From: Paenibacillus sp. FJAT-26967
Lineage (GTDB): Bacteria > Bacillota > Bacilli > Paenibacillales > NBRC-103111
Reading direction: 5' to 3'
NCBI RefSeq assembly: GCF_001541095.1
Contig: NZ_LMXH01000002.1
Location: 572,671 to 636,670 of the forward strand
DNA: 64,000 nucleotides
Position numbers and translations under genes: made by a program. How positions within the stretch are numbered: position 1 is the stretch's first letter; each line of letters starts with the position of its first letter. Shown here piece after piece: positions 34,311 to 42,826 of the stretch. The notes under the pieces were generated by a model. It was not told where the DNA came from. It did not search any database and saw only the letters and a list, made by a program, of their open reading frames with translations.

Positions 34311-35372
34311 CTAGTCAAAATAAATTTCTTTGCCCAGTCTGCTTGATTCATAGACGCCGCAGAGGATTTTCATCATTTCTACGCCGTCCTGGACGGGACT
34401 GAGCGTCTCTTTCGTGCCTTGGCACACTTCGATGAAATAATCGATCTCATCCTGGAATCCTGCCGCAAAGTCGAACGACAGGTTGTTGATTTGCGGCGTG
34501 GTGTTCAGGATCGTGTTGTGCTGCTCCGTGATGAGCGTGAGCTTGGGCTCGAGTTCAGCGCCGCCTTTATCGCCATAGAGCTTCACGGTCAATTCGTCTT
34601 CTTTGGCATGCAGGGTGAAGGAAACATCGACAAGCAGCGACGCTCCATTCTCGAAGCGGATCATCGCGTTAGCCATATCTTCGACTGTATTATGCTCCGC
34701 ATCATAGTCGGCTGCTTTGTAGTAAGCGAGGTTCTCCACGTTGGACCGGTTGCCGAGCTTGGTGTAGGTGTTGCCGCTGATGGATTTTACCTTGGGACGG
34801 CCCATGAGGTACCAGCAGAGATCAATGACGTGAACGCCCACATCTATCAGCGGCCCGCCGCCGGAACGTTCGATGTCGGAGAACCAGCCGCCGGGATTAC
34901 CGAGTTTGCGGATGCAAGAAGCTTTGGCATAATAAACCTCGCCGATACTGCCGTTGTCCATAAAAGAACGGATGATACGCGTATTGGAAGCGTACCTGCG
35001 TACGAAGCCTACTTGGAGCGTCTTGCCGCTTTCCTCTACGGCTTTCTCGACCGCAAGGGCTTCCTCCACGGTTTTGCAAAGCGGCTTCTCCACAAGTACG
35101 TTCTTCCCGGCCCGCAGAGCCGCTATGCTGATCTCGGCATGAGTATTGTTCCAGGTGCAAATCGAAACCGCGTCGATTTCGGGATCGGCGAGGAGCTCCT
35201 TGTAGTCGGTATAGACTTTGGCTGCCTGGTAAATATCTGCTTTTTCGCGAGCACGTTCTTCGTTAAGATCGCATACGGCGACAATGATGGCGCCGGGGTT
35301 CTTCTGATAAGAATTGAAATGCATGCGGGAGATGGTACCCGCTCCAATAACACCGATACGGATTTTACTCAT
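34311..35372 (-). CDS. Gfo/Idh/MocA family NAD(P)-dependent sugar dehydrogenase
   Basis: 353 residues. N-terminal Rossmann fold with 'RIGVIGAGTISRMHF', NAD-ribose acid in 'VAVCDLNEE', and the family 'EKPLCKTVEEA' motif with catalytic Lys near residue 94. The C-terminal substrate domain has 'GGPLIDVGVHVIDLCWYLMG' with the D-x-x-x-H catalytic pair (about residues 176-180). It oxidises or epimerises a sugar or inositol-type compound; the substrate is not readable. Last gene of a three-gene operon with the FAD oxidoreductase and the isomerase. Confidence 0.92.
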   Translation of the reverse strand: MSKIRIGVIGAGTISRMHFNSYQKNPGAIIVAVCDLNEERAREKADIYQAAKVYTDYKELLADPEIDAVSICTWNNTHAEISIAALRAGKNVLVEKPLCKTVEEALAVEKAVEESGKTLQVGFVRRYASNTRIIRSFMDNGSIGEVYYAKASCIRKLGNPGGWFSDIERSGGGPLIDVGVHVIDLCWYLMGRPKVKSISGNTYTKLGNRSNVENLAYYKAADYDAEHNTVEDMANAMIRFENGASLLVDVSFTLHAKEDELTVKLYGDKGGAELEPKLTLITEQHNTILNTTPQINNLSFDFAAGFQDEIDYFIEVCQGTKETLSPVQDGVEMMKILCGVYESSRLGKEIYFD

Positions 35373-35430
35373 ACGAGCAGTCCTTCTTCCTGTAAGTAAT
35401 CAGAGTATGTCAGAGTATGTGTTTAATCGT

Positions 35431-37005
35431 CTACACAGGGCGGGTGGCAGGCCACTCCAGCTCCACACCCGCCTGAACGAGCATTTGCTGAAATTGTTTC
35501 AATTCAGCCTTGCTGTTGCGCAGCTCGCGGGGAGTGATCCCCTTATCGATGCAATAGCTTGCGCAGTAAGCCGCAGCCTCCCCGATGTTCCATTCCACCG
35601 GGTGAAGACGGTAGCAGCCGTTGGTAATGTGCGTGACGCCAAGATTCTTGCAGGCGGCCAGCAGGTTGTTCACCCGTACCGGAATGAGACTGCCGAGCGG
35701 GATCTGGAACGGCACGGTCGAGACGTCGATATAGGGACGGTTCTCCGTACTCGGGTGAAGATCGATCCGGTAACAGCCGATTCCAACGCTGTCCGGGAAA
35801 TGCTCTGCTTTGCCGTCCGGGCGGCACTCGGTCGCGACATGCTGCTCCAGTACGGTGAACTCCGCCTTTATGCGCCGGGATTCACGAATATAAGGATACA
35901 TGGCCAGACCGTCTTCCGTACCGACGACATCCTTGCGCAGTCTCATGCCGGGATAGCCTTGGCCGCCGCCCGGGCGGGGACATTCCGTCTGCATCCAGTA
36001 GAGCAGAGAGAGGCTGAGCTGCTTGGCTTCATAAAGGTGGCGTTCTTTCTCTTCCTCCGTCACCTCTATGATCGATCCGAGCCAGTAGTCGTTCTGGGGC
36101 CAATTCACCAGGGAAATATTGCTTCTGTAGGTTCCTTCCTCGAACAGTCCGCGATCCGCAATCTGCCGGTATTTGAAGAGGGAGAAGCGTTCCGTTCCCG
36201 GGAAAATTTCATAGTGGACAGGCTCCATGGTGGCGGGTCTGACGCCGAGCAGGCTGAGCAGATGATCCGGCCAGAAGTCCGCCCGGTAGGATTTCCAGAA
36301 ATCATACAATGCAGGCTTCTCGATCGTATGGTCTTCACCTTCGATGTAATCGATGGCAAAGCAGTAGGTGAAACCTTGCCAGTCGTTAGGCAGCGCTTCG
36401 CCGGAGACGGCATGCGGTTCGCCTGTCTGTGCTTGAGACTCGGCCCCTGTCACATACTCGACACCTGCCAGAGGCAGAACATCGCCGCATTCTGTAGCAT
36501 CCAGGAAGTAAGGCGCACTCAGGCGGTATTGTTCACCGGACTCCAGATTCTTGACTGTAACTGAAGTGATGGAGTCTCCTGAAGTTTCGGCTTGCACGGG
36601 CACATGACGAGTCCATAAGGATAGCAGACCGCTGTGGATATAAGGAGCCAGCATTTGCTGCAATACAGCTAGAGCTGTTCTCGGCTCATGACACAGACGG
36701 CTTACTGACCCGCTGCCGGGATTAAGCTCAGGGTTAGATCTCGCCTCGGAGGTCATTGGAAAATGGTCCCGGTAATAGTCCCGCACGCCATCCCGGAATT
36801 GCCGGTAAGTACGCGTACAGCCGAAAGATTCGATCCACGGATGCTCGTCGGGCGGTACAGCCTGGCTTGTCAGCTGGCCTCCGATCCAGGTCGTTTCCTC
36901 CGTCATGATCACGGTTTTACCGGACTTACATGCAGCCAGAGCTGCGGCGCAGCCCCCGGTTCCGCCCCCGATAATGATTAAATCAGCCTGCTGAACACGT
37001 ATCAT
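35431..37005 (-). CDS. FAD-dependent oxidoreductase
   Basis: 524 residues; AAAGGAGA precedes the ATG. The N-terminal FAD-binding dinucleotide fold is 'ADLIIIGGGTGGCAAALAA' (GxGxxG) with the acidic residue in 'TVIMTEE'. Family (FAD_oxidored) features are 'WIGGQLTSQAVPPDEH', 'FLDATECGDVLPLAGVEY' and the C-terminal 'NLLAACKNLGVTHITNGCYRLHPVEWNIGEAAA'. Such proteins are common in bacterial carbohydrate or polyol clusters, usually with unproven substrates. Middle gene of the operon, 33 bases after the isomerase and 58 before the dehydrogenase. Confidence 0.88.
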   Translation of the reverse strand: MIRVQQADLIIIGGGTGGCAAALAACKSGKTVIMTEETTWIGGQLTSQAVPPDEHPWIESFGCTRTYRQFRDGVRDYYRDHFPMTSEARSNPELNPGSGSVSRLCHEPRTALAVLQQMLAPYIHSGLLSLWTRHVPVQAETSGDSITSVTVKNLESGEQYRLSAPYFLDATECGDVLPLAGVEYVTGAESQAQTGEPHAVSGEALPNDWQGFTYCFAIDYIEGEDHTIEKPALYDFWKSYRADFWPDHLLSLLGVRPATMEPVHYEIFPGTERFSLFKYRQIADRGLFEEGTYRSNISLVNWPQNDYWLGSIIEVTEEEKERHLYEAKQLSLSLLYWMQTECPRPGGGQGYPGMRLRKDVVGTEDGLAMYPYIRESRRIKAEFTVLEQHVATECRPDGKAEHFPDSVGIGCYRIDLHPSTENRPYIDVSTVPFQIPLGSLIPVRVNNLLAACKNLGVTHITNGCYRLHPVEWNIGEAAAYCASYCIDKGITPRELRNSKAELKQFQQMLVQAGVELEWPATRPV

Positions 37006-37038
37006 AGTTATAAGTTCTCCTTTGGAATAGAGTCAATG

Positions 37039-37866
37039 TTAAAGCGTTTGGACAAGTGCGTTGAAATTATGGATGCTTCTGCGGATGCCTTCCGCTTCAT
37101 CGCCAAGCCCTTCATATTCGAGTACACAAGCTCCCTTATAGCCGGCTTCTTGAAGCTTGGCAAGAATGACAGGCAGATGAACCTGACCCTCTCCGGCAAA
37201 GACACCTTCATAAGCTTTTCCGCTAAGCGCCTTATATCTTCCATCCACTGTTTCTTCGAAATCTTTAATATGTACATGCCCGATAGAAGGAAGCAGAACT
37301 TCCAGAGCATGCAGCGGGTTCTCATCAACGAGAAGGAAGTTCCCCGTATCAAAGGTAGCCTTCAGAGCCGGAGAGTTGACACGCTCCAGAATGGCAAGCA
37401 CCTGATCGCCTTTTCCAGCCAGTTTGCCGTGATTTTCCAGACATAGTGTAATTCCGGATTGTTCTGCGACTCTGGCGGCATCGCCAAGTCCTTCTACAAT
37501 CCAGTCCAGCGCCATATCAAAAGTATACGCATCGGACAAATTACCGGAGAATACACGCACGACTGATGTGCCTAACTGCCGAGCTACAGCAATTCCATCT
37601 GTAATGACGCGGAGCGCTTCGGCGCGTTCTTCCGCTGTGCTTTTGACAAGATCGTTGCCGACGGCATAGCTGGTGATGGTTATTCCGCTCTCCCGGACGT
37701 ATTCCAGTACTTGAGGAATTTCGTTCTCAGGGTCCTTCCAGAAAACATCGAGCAGTTCAACGCTGCCGATTCCTTCTTTGGAGCAGAAGGCCAGAAAATC
37801 GAGTACACTCCATTTCTCAGCCCTGCTTACCCGGTGCAAACTCCACATACTCAAGGAAAGATTCAT
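37039..37866 (-). CDS. Sugar phosphate isomerase/epimerase (xylose isomerase-like TIM barrel)
   Basis: 275 residues from the ATG at 37866 (GGAGGT 9 bases upstream); the longer reading frame adds an unlikely N-terminus. Typical barrel phrases are 'MNLSLSMWSLHR', 'GIGSVELLDVFW', 'VVRVFSGN', 'ITLCLENHG' with the metal-binding Glu, 'FDTGNFL', 'HVHIKDF' and 'ACVLEYEG' with the second Glu. It isomerises or epimerises a sugar or inositol derivative. First gene of the minus-strand operon; a palindrome lies about 95 bases upstream of its start. Confidence 0.9.
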   Translation of the reverse strand: MNLSLSMWSLHRVSRAEKWSVLDFLAFCSKEGIGSVELLDVFWKDPENEIPQVLEYVRESGITITSYAVGNDLVKSTAEERAEALRVITDGIAVARQLGTSVVRVFSGNLSDAYTFDMALDWIVEGLGDAARVAEQSGITLCLENHGKLAGKGDQVLAILERVNSPALKATFDTGNFLLVDENPLHALEVLLPSIGHVHIKDFEETVDGRYKALSGKAYEGVFAGEGQVHLPVILAKLQEAGYKGACVLEYEGLGDEAEGIRRSIHNFNALVQTL

Positions 37867-37956
37867 TTGTGTAGACCTCCAGCGGTGTTTTCTCCATATT
37901 TTTAACTTATTAAGATAAGATAGTTCCATTTTAAAAGGAGGCGAGAAGCAAAAGTA

Positions 37957-37972
37957 GGTCATAGTCATGACC
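37957..37972. promoter_or_regulatory. Candidate operator upstream of the sugar operon
   Basis: Inverted repeat GGTCAT (37957-37962) / ATGACC (37967-37972) with a 4-base spacer, about 95 bases before the isomerase start. The regulator is unknown and none is encoded next to it. Confidence 0.35.
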
Positions 37973-38120
37973 ATTTCTGGTACTTTGATGCGGACCTCCG
38001 CAGGAAGAGTCCCTTGGCAATTTCAGGCTTGTCAAAGATTAGGAGAGAAGGTGATCGTCTATAATTTTGATCAAGCCGCTGCATAAGATAGGACATCCCA
38101 AATAAGAAAGGGTGTTGAGA

Positions 38121-38210
38121 ATGGGTTATGCAGGTATTGGAACTAGCACAGGAGTGATTCTGGTTCTGTTTATTCTGTTAGTTATTATTACGCGTTCTTT
38201 CTGGGCTTAA
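38121..38210 (+). CDS. YjcZ family small hydrophobic (sporulation-type) peptide
   Basis: 29 residues: a glycine-rich start (MGYAGIGTSTG) followed by one hydrophobic helix (VILVLFILLVIITRSFWA). This is the exact layout of the YjcZ/YczN small spore-associated peptides of Bacillus and Paenibacillus. A GTGTTGAG stretch precedes the ATG, and a strong terminator follows within 30 bases, which supports a real gene. Confidence 0.72.
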   Translation: MGYAGIGTSTGVILVLFILLVIITRSFWA

Positions 38211-38236
38211 TTAAGCATCAGCAATAAGGAAGAAAC

Positions 38237-38260
38237 TCCTGCCGCATGGCAGGATTTTTT
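38237..38260 (+). terminator. Intrinsic terminator
   Basis: 7-bp stem TCCTGCC (38237-38243) / GGCAGGA (38248-38254) and six T's; ends the YjcZ-type gene. Confidence 0.88.
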
Positions 38261-38489
38261 ATTTTGAAGGGGGAAACGGAGTAGCGTTTTCATACAATAG
38301 ACTGTGAAAATTTAAAAAGTTGTAAATCCTGTGACAATCGTTTGGTTGTCTCATATAAAGGTTATTTACTAAACAGGAGCGCAACGAACTGTTGAAATTA
38401 TGCGCTGGCAGGAAGGATTGGCCAAGCTGATTTCCTCATAAACAGAAAGCTCTACATAATTAGCGAACATAATGAAGGAGGCCATAAGA

Positions 38490-40625
38490 ATGAATAAAGA
38501 CGATCAACGCGAGCCTGTAAATGAGCAAAGCAAGGATAAGCAGCTAGAGCAGTTCCGAGTGGATGACACCGGGCAGAAAATGACGACAAATCATGGTTTG
38601 CGAGTAAGCGAAGACGAGCATTCTTTGAAAGCGGGAGTTCGCGGGCCTACCTTGATGGAAGATTTTCAGTTCCGTGAGAAAATGACTCATTTTGACCATG
38701 AGCGTATTCCAGAGCGGATTGTCCATGCACGCGGTTTTGGTGCACATGGTTATTTCCAGGTCTATGAACCGATGTCGGAGTTTACAAAGGCGAAATTCCT
38801 TCAAGACCCTTCGGTTAAGACGCCTGTTTTTGTCCGTTTCTCGACAGTGGCAGGATCAAGGGGCAGTGCCGATACCGTACGTGATGTACGCGGTTTTGCC
38901 ACCAAGTTCTATACGGAAGAGGGGAACTACGATCTTGTCGGCAACAACATGCCGGTGTTCTTTATACAAGATGCGATGAAGTTCCCGGATTTCATCCACG
39001 CCGTGAAGCCGGAACCGCATAATGAAATTCCGCAGGCCGCCTCGGCGCACGATACATTCTGGGATTTCGTCATAAGCAACACAGAAACGGCACATATGGT
39101 GATGTGGGCAATGTCGGACCGTTCGCTTCCGCGGAGCTTCCGCATGATGGAAGGTTTCGGTGTCAATACCTTCCGTTTTGTCAATGACCGCGGTGAAGCT
39201 CATTTCGTCAAGTTCCACTGGAAGCCTCTGCTTGGCATGCATTCCCTGGTATGGGACGAGACCCAGAAAATCGCAGGAAAAGACCCGGATTTTAACCGCC
39301 GCGATCTGTGGGATGCGATTGAATCAGGCAACTATCCGGAGTATGAGTTTGGCGTCCAGCTGATTAAGGAAGAGGACGAATTTAATTTCGATTTCGATAT
39401 TCTCGATCCTACGAAACTTTGGCCGGAAGAATTGGTTCCCGTCAAAATTATCGGCAAAATGACTTTGACTCAGAACACGGACAACTTCTTCGCCGAAACG
39501 GAGCAGATCGCTTTTCATCCGGGACATGTCGTACCGGGCATTGATTTCTCTAACGATCCGCTGCTGCAGGGAAGATTGTTCTCTTATACCGATACGCAGC
39601 TGTCCCGTCTAGGCGGCCCGAATTTCCATGAGATCCCGATTAATCGTTCGATTGCACCGGTGCATAACAATCAGCGGGACGGTATGCATCGTATGGCGAT
39701 TAACCGCGGACCTGTCAGCTACCACAAGAACTCTCTTGCGGGAAATGCCCCTGAACCGGCTTCCGAGCAAGAAGGCGGCTACGTACATTATGCGGAGAAA
39801 GTGGAAGGCCGCAAAATTCAGGCGCGCAGCGACAGCTTCAAGGATCACTTCAGCCAAGCGACCTTGTTCTGGAACAGCATGTCTCCGGTGGAGAAGCAGC
39901 ATATTATCAACGCGTTCCGTTTCGAACTGGGCAAAGTGAAAACCAAAGAAATCCGTGAGAAGGCTGTTGAAATGTTCAGCCAAGTAGACCCGGAATTGGG
40001 CGCGCAGATTGCGGCTGGCATAGGTGTGAAGGCTCCCCAGTTTACCGGTCAACCGGCGGGTGAGAGCGGGAACAAAGCGACGTCTCCTGCACTCAGTATG
40101 ATGAACACCATTAAGTCTGCCAAAACCCGTAAAGTCGCTGTACTGGCAGGTACAGGCGTAAACGGAGCTGAACTGAATTCAGTCCTGACGGCTTTGAAAG
40201 CAGCAGGCGTGACCCCGGAAATTGTCAGCACGCAGCTTGGTCCAATCTCAACAGAGGGCGGCGCTATGTTTGAGGCGGTTCATACGCTTCTCACCAGCGA
40301 TTCTCTGCTGTTCGATGCCGTATACGTGGCAGGAGGAGCGCAAAGTGTAGATGAGCTCAAAACCGACCCGAAAGCGGCCAATTTTATCCGTGAAGCGTAT
40401 CAGCATTATAAAACGATTGCCGTCGTCGGTGAAGGGTCTGAGCTGCTTATTGCAGCAGGTGTAGCAGCACCTGAAAGTGCAGCTGCCGTTGCAAGCGGGA
40501 CCCCGACTGCCGGAGTGCCCGGGATTATTACGGCTTCGGACCCAAGCGATATGAATGCTTTCAACGAAGCATTTATAGCGGCCATTGCCGAACACCGCCA
40601 CTGGGCAAGACCGATGCATATCTAA
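38490..40625 (+). CDS. katE: Large-subunit catalase (HPII-type, with C-terminal DJ-1/GATase-like domain)
   Basis: 711 residues from the ATG at 38490 (AAGGAGG 8 bases before; the ATG at 38472 overlaps that site). Clade 2 monofunctional catalase: catalytic His in 'VHARGFGAHGYF' (near residue 80), Asn in 'DLVGNNMPVFF', heme-ligand Tyr in 'GRLFSYTDTQLSRLGGPNF', and 'MHRMAINRGPVSYHKNSL'. After about residue 545 comes the flavodoxin-like domain ('KVAVLAGTGVNGAELNSVL', 'DAVYVAGGAQSVDEL') that only large catalases have. Converts hydrogen peroxide to water and oxygen in the cytoplasm. A GACAA/TTGTC inverted repeat lies about 150 bases upstream (38334-38351). No other gene in the unit. Confidence 0.95.
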   Translation: MNKDDQREPVNEQSKDKQLEQFRVDDTGQKMTTNHGLRVSEDEHSLKAGVRGPTLMEDFQFREKMTHFDHERIPERIVHARGFGAHGYFQVYEPMSEFTKAKFLQDPSVKTPVFVRFSTVAGSRGSADTVRDVRGFATKFYTEEGNYDLVGNNMPVFFIQDAMKFPDFIHAVKPEPHNEIPQAASAHDTFWDFVISNTETAHMVMWAMSDRSLPRSFRMMEGFGVNTFRFVNDRGEAHFVKFHWKPLLGMHSLVWDETQKIAGKDPDFNRRDLWDAIESGNYPEYEFGVQLIKEEDEFNFDFDILDPTKLWPEELVPVKIIGKMTLTQNTDNFFAETEQIAFHPGHVVPGIDFSNDPLLQGRLFSYTDTQLSRLGGPNFHEIPINRSIAPVHNNQRDGMHRMAINRGPVSYHKNSLAGNAPEPASEQEGGYVHYAEKVEGRKIQARSDSFKDHFSQATLFWNSMSPVEKQHIINAFRFELGKVKTKEIREKAVEMFSQVDPELGAQIAAGIGVKAPQFTGQPAGESGNKATSPALSMMNTIKSAKTRKVAVLAGTGVNGAELNSVLTALKAAGVTPEIVSTQLGPISTEGGAMFEAVHTLLTSDSLLFDAVYVAGGAQSVDELKTDPKAANFIREAYQHYKTIAVVGEGSELLIAAGVAAPESAAAVASGTPTAGVPGIITASDPSDMNAFNEAFIAAIAEHRHWARPMHI

Positions 40626-40643
40626 ATAAGGTTAAATAGCAGG

Positions 40644-40682
40644 CACCATTTACCCCCGATCAGGGGTAAATGGTGTTTTTTT
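40644..40682 (+). terminator. Strong intrinsic terminator
   Basis: 13-bp stem CACCATTTACCCC (40644-40656) / GGGGTAAATGGTG (40663-40675) and seven T's after the catalase gene. Confidence 0.93.
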
Positions 40683-40768
40683 GTTGGAATGGGAGAGGGA
40701 ATATTTAAACGGTGTAATACTTATCGGCAGACTGACTATAGACCCTGAACACGAATGGAAATAAGAGA

Positions 40769-40798
40769 TTGACAAAAACTAATGGCATTAGTTATATT
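40769..40798 (+). promoter_or_regulatory. Promoter of the MBL hydrolase-TetR operon
   Basis: TTGACA (40769-40774) and TATATT (40793-40798) with an 18-base spacer. The first operator palindrome fills the spacer, so repressor binding would block RNA polymerase directly. Confidence 0.75.
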
Positions 40799-40818
40799 GA
40801 AACTAATGATATTAGTTT
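40777..40818. promoter_or_regulatory. Twin palindromic operators, probably for the local TetR repressor
   Basis: Site 1 AACTAATG-G-CATTAGTT (40777-40793) and site 2 AAACTAAT-GAT-ATTAGTTT (40800-40818). Half-sites are the same and the centres are 24 bases apart. They cover the promoter spacer and the start region of the operon that ends with a TetR gene, so autorepression is the natural reading (inference). Confidence 0.75.
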
Positions 40819-40837
40819 TTGTGAAGGAGAATGATTT

Positions 40838-41581
40838 ATGAGAACGATTCGGGAAGATAAGCTGCTTCAACTCACTTTTATGCCGCGATTATTTCCAGTA
40901 AATTGTTACCTGGTGGAGGAGGAGAACGGCCTGACACTGATCGATGCGGGAATGCCTTACAGTGCGGCAGGTATTTTGAAGGCTGCTAGCCGTTTAGGGA
41001 AGGAAATAACCTCCATCATCATTTCTCATGCACATGATGATCATGTAGGGGCACTGGACGCGCTCAAGAACAAGCTGCCGGACGTCCCGGTCTATATACC
41101 GCAGCGGGAGGCCCGCATTCTTACGGGTGACCGTTCACTACAGCCCGGAGAGCCGGACCTGCCGCTTCGAGGCGGTATTCCGCGAGGGATCGTCACCCGG
41201 CCTGACGTCCTGCTGAAGGAAGGCGACCGGATCGGGTCGCTTCTAGCGATTTCAACTCCCGGACACTCACCGGGATTGATGAGTTTCTTCGATACCCGTA
41301 CCCGGGCACTCCTGGCATCGGATGCAATGCAAACCCGCGGAGGAATTGCCGTGTCCGGTCAGATGCGGGTCTGGTTTCCTTTCCCGGCGATGTCGACATG
41401 GAACAAACAAGCGGCCTTGGAGAGTGTAAAGAAACTGCGGGAGTATTCGCCCTCCCTGCTTGCAGTAGGACACGGCCGAATGCTGCATAGCCCGGCTGCA
41501 GCCATCGAGCAAGCGATTACGGCAGCAGAGCGTAATCTGGAAGCTGCCGCTGGGAAAGAGGGCCGCGCCGATGTCTCCTAG
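40838..41581 (+). CDS. Metallo-beta-lactamase fold hydrolase
   Basis: 247 residues; AAGGAG precedes the ATG. The MBL signature 'SHAHDDHVGALDAL' (H-x-H-x-D-H) at about residues 66-79 binds two metals. Further ligands are in 'STPGHSPGLMSFF' (His), 'LLASDAMQ' (Asp) and 'AVGHGRML' (His). This is the glyoxalase II-like class, with lactonase or thioesterase activity possible; the substrate is unknown. Expression is governed by the twin operators, and the TetR gene overlaps its end by 11 bases, so the hydrolase may act on the repressor's ligand or a related toxic compound. Confidence 0.9.
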   Translation: MRTIREDKLLQLTFMPRLFPVNCYLVEEENGLTLIDAGMPYSAAGILKAASRLGKEITSIIISHAHDDHVGALDALKNKLPDVPVYIPQREARILTGDRSLQPGEPDLPLRGGIPRGIVTRPDVLLKEGDRIGSLLAISTPGHSPGLMSFFDTRTRALLASDAMQTRGGIAVSGQMRVWFPFPAMSTWNKQAALESVKKLREYSPSLLAVGHGRMLHSPAAAIEQAITAAERNLEAAAGKEGRADVS

Positions 41582-42140
41582 AATAGGACTTCATGAAGAG
41601 TTGCTGCTGCAGACAGCGGCGGAGCTAGCGGATGAGCACGGTTTCGAGGCGGTGACCCTCGCTATGCTGGCGCAAAAGCTGGGTATCCGTCCGCCATCTC
41701 TTTATAATCATGTGGACGGTTTGAGCGGACTCCGGTACAAACTCGCACTGCACGGCCTCAGTCTGCTGTATGATTGTATGTCCGAAGGAGTTGCAGGTCT
41801 GAAGGGCGATGCCGCGCTATACTCTCTTGGCCGGGCTTATGTGGAATTTGCCCGCCGACACCCGGGATTGTATGAGGCGACGCTTCGGGCGCCTCGTCAA
41901 GAGGACACGCATGCGGCCCGCAAAGCGGGGGAAATTGTAGGACTGGTCGTGGGCGTGCTTGGGGCTTACGGACTCAAAGGGGACGATGCGCTGCACGCGA
42001 CCCGCGGTCTGCACAGTCTCATCCACGGATTTGCATCGCTGGAACAGCACGGGGGATTCGGGCTGCCGCTGGACATTAATGAAAGTTTGCAATTGCTGCT
42101 CGCGGCCTTTATTGCCGGAATCCATCGTTATCATCGCTAA
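41571..42140 (+). CDS. TetR/AcrR family repressor
   Basis: 189 residues. N-terminal helix-turn-helix 'TAAELADEHGFEAVTLAMLAQKLGIRPPSLYNHVDGLSGL' type region (split here into motifs: AAELADEHGFEAVTL and GIRPPSLYNHV), with a C-terminal domain 'LHATRGLHSLIHGFASLE' of the WHG/TetR_C type. It overlaps the MBL gene by 11 bases, so the two are co-expressed. The most likely operators are the twin palindromes at 40777-40818. Confidence 0.9.
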   Translation: MSPRIGLHEELLLQTAAELADEHGFEAVTLAMLAQKLGIRPPSLYNHVDGLSGLRYKLALHGLSLLYDCMSEGVAGLKGDAALYSLGRAYVEFARRHPGLYEATLRAPRQEDTHAARKAGEIVGLVVGVLGAYGLKGDDALHATRGLHSLIHGFASLEQHGGFGLPLDINESLQLLLAAFIAGIHRYHR

Positions 42141-42211
42141 AATTTAACAAAATCCGTTATAATGAGAGCGGAACGCGATTTTACAAATTCAAATAAATGG
42201 TGGAGATTATA

Positions 42212-42763
42212 ATGGTCATTTACATTGCTTTACTAAGAGGCATCAATGTAGGGCGGCATAACAGAATGAGCATGACCGCTCTCAAGGGCGTATTGGAGGA
42301 ATCGGGCCTGCGCAGCGTCCAAACGTACATTCAAAGCGGCAACATAGTCTTCGAAGCTGACGAAACGGAGGACAAGGCAGCACTGCAGCTTCGTATGGAA
42401 GAATCGATTCATGCGGCATTCGGCTTCTCTATTCCGGTTGTGTTAAGAACAGCAGAAGAATTTGACCGGATTATCCGCTCCTGCCCGTATCCGGTGGACA
42501 TGTTGCCGGAAGTGGAAGGCGTACATATTTCATATCTGGTCGAAGCCCCCAAGCAGGAGAAAATCCAGGCTCTCCGGGATTGTAAGAACGGGGAAGATGA
42601 GTTCCATGTCTCAAGACATGAGGTCTACCTGCTGATCCGCAAGGGACTTAGAGACTCCAAGCTTGCTGTTAATCTTCAAAAATTGGGTGTCGCCGGGACG
42701 CTGCGGAACTGGAATACGATAACCAAGCTGGACCAGATGGCTAAAGCTTTGATTTCTCGATAA
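42212..42763 (+). CDS. DUF1697 family protein
   Basis: 183 residues from the ATG at 42212 (GGTGGAG 6 bases upstream; the ATG at 42197 overlaps it). 'YIALLRGINVGRHNRMSM', 'TYIQSGNIVFEA' and 'NWNTITKLDQMA' are the DUF1697 signatures. A cytoplasmic alpha/beta protein of unknown function, common in Firmicutes. A TATAAT sequence at 42158-42163 could be its own -10 box. Single-gene unit. Confidence 0.9.
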   Translation: MVIYIALLRGINVGRHNRMSMTALKGVLEESGLRSVQTYIQSGNIVFEADETEDKAALQLRMEESIHAAFGFSIPVVLRTAEEFDRIIRSCPYPVDMLPEVEGVHISYLVEAPKQEKIQALRDCKNGEDEFHVSRHEVYLLIRKGLRDSKLAVNLQKLGVAGTLRNWNTITKLDQMAKALISR

Positions 42764-42826
42764 AAAAGGAGAATTGCAGAACGGACCTATAAGTAGAATT
42801 GTGTATTTAGAGGAGTTGTTCTATAA

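Noticed and set aside
34419-36564. Long plus-strand open frames (326 and 416 codons) opposite the dehydrogenase and FAD oxidoreductase
   Set aside because: They mirror the real minus-strand genes, which show complete family motifs; the plus frames lack motifs and ribosome binding sites.
38401-38450. Short leader-peptide-like frames ahead of the catalase
   Set aside because: No proper ribosome binding site and no attenuator hairpin nearby.
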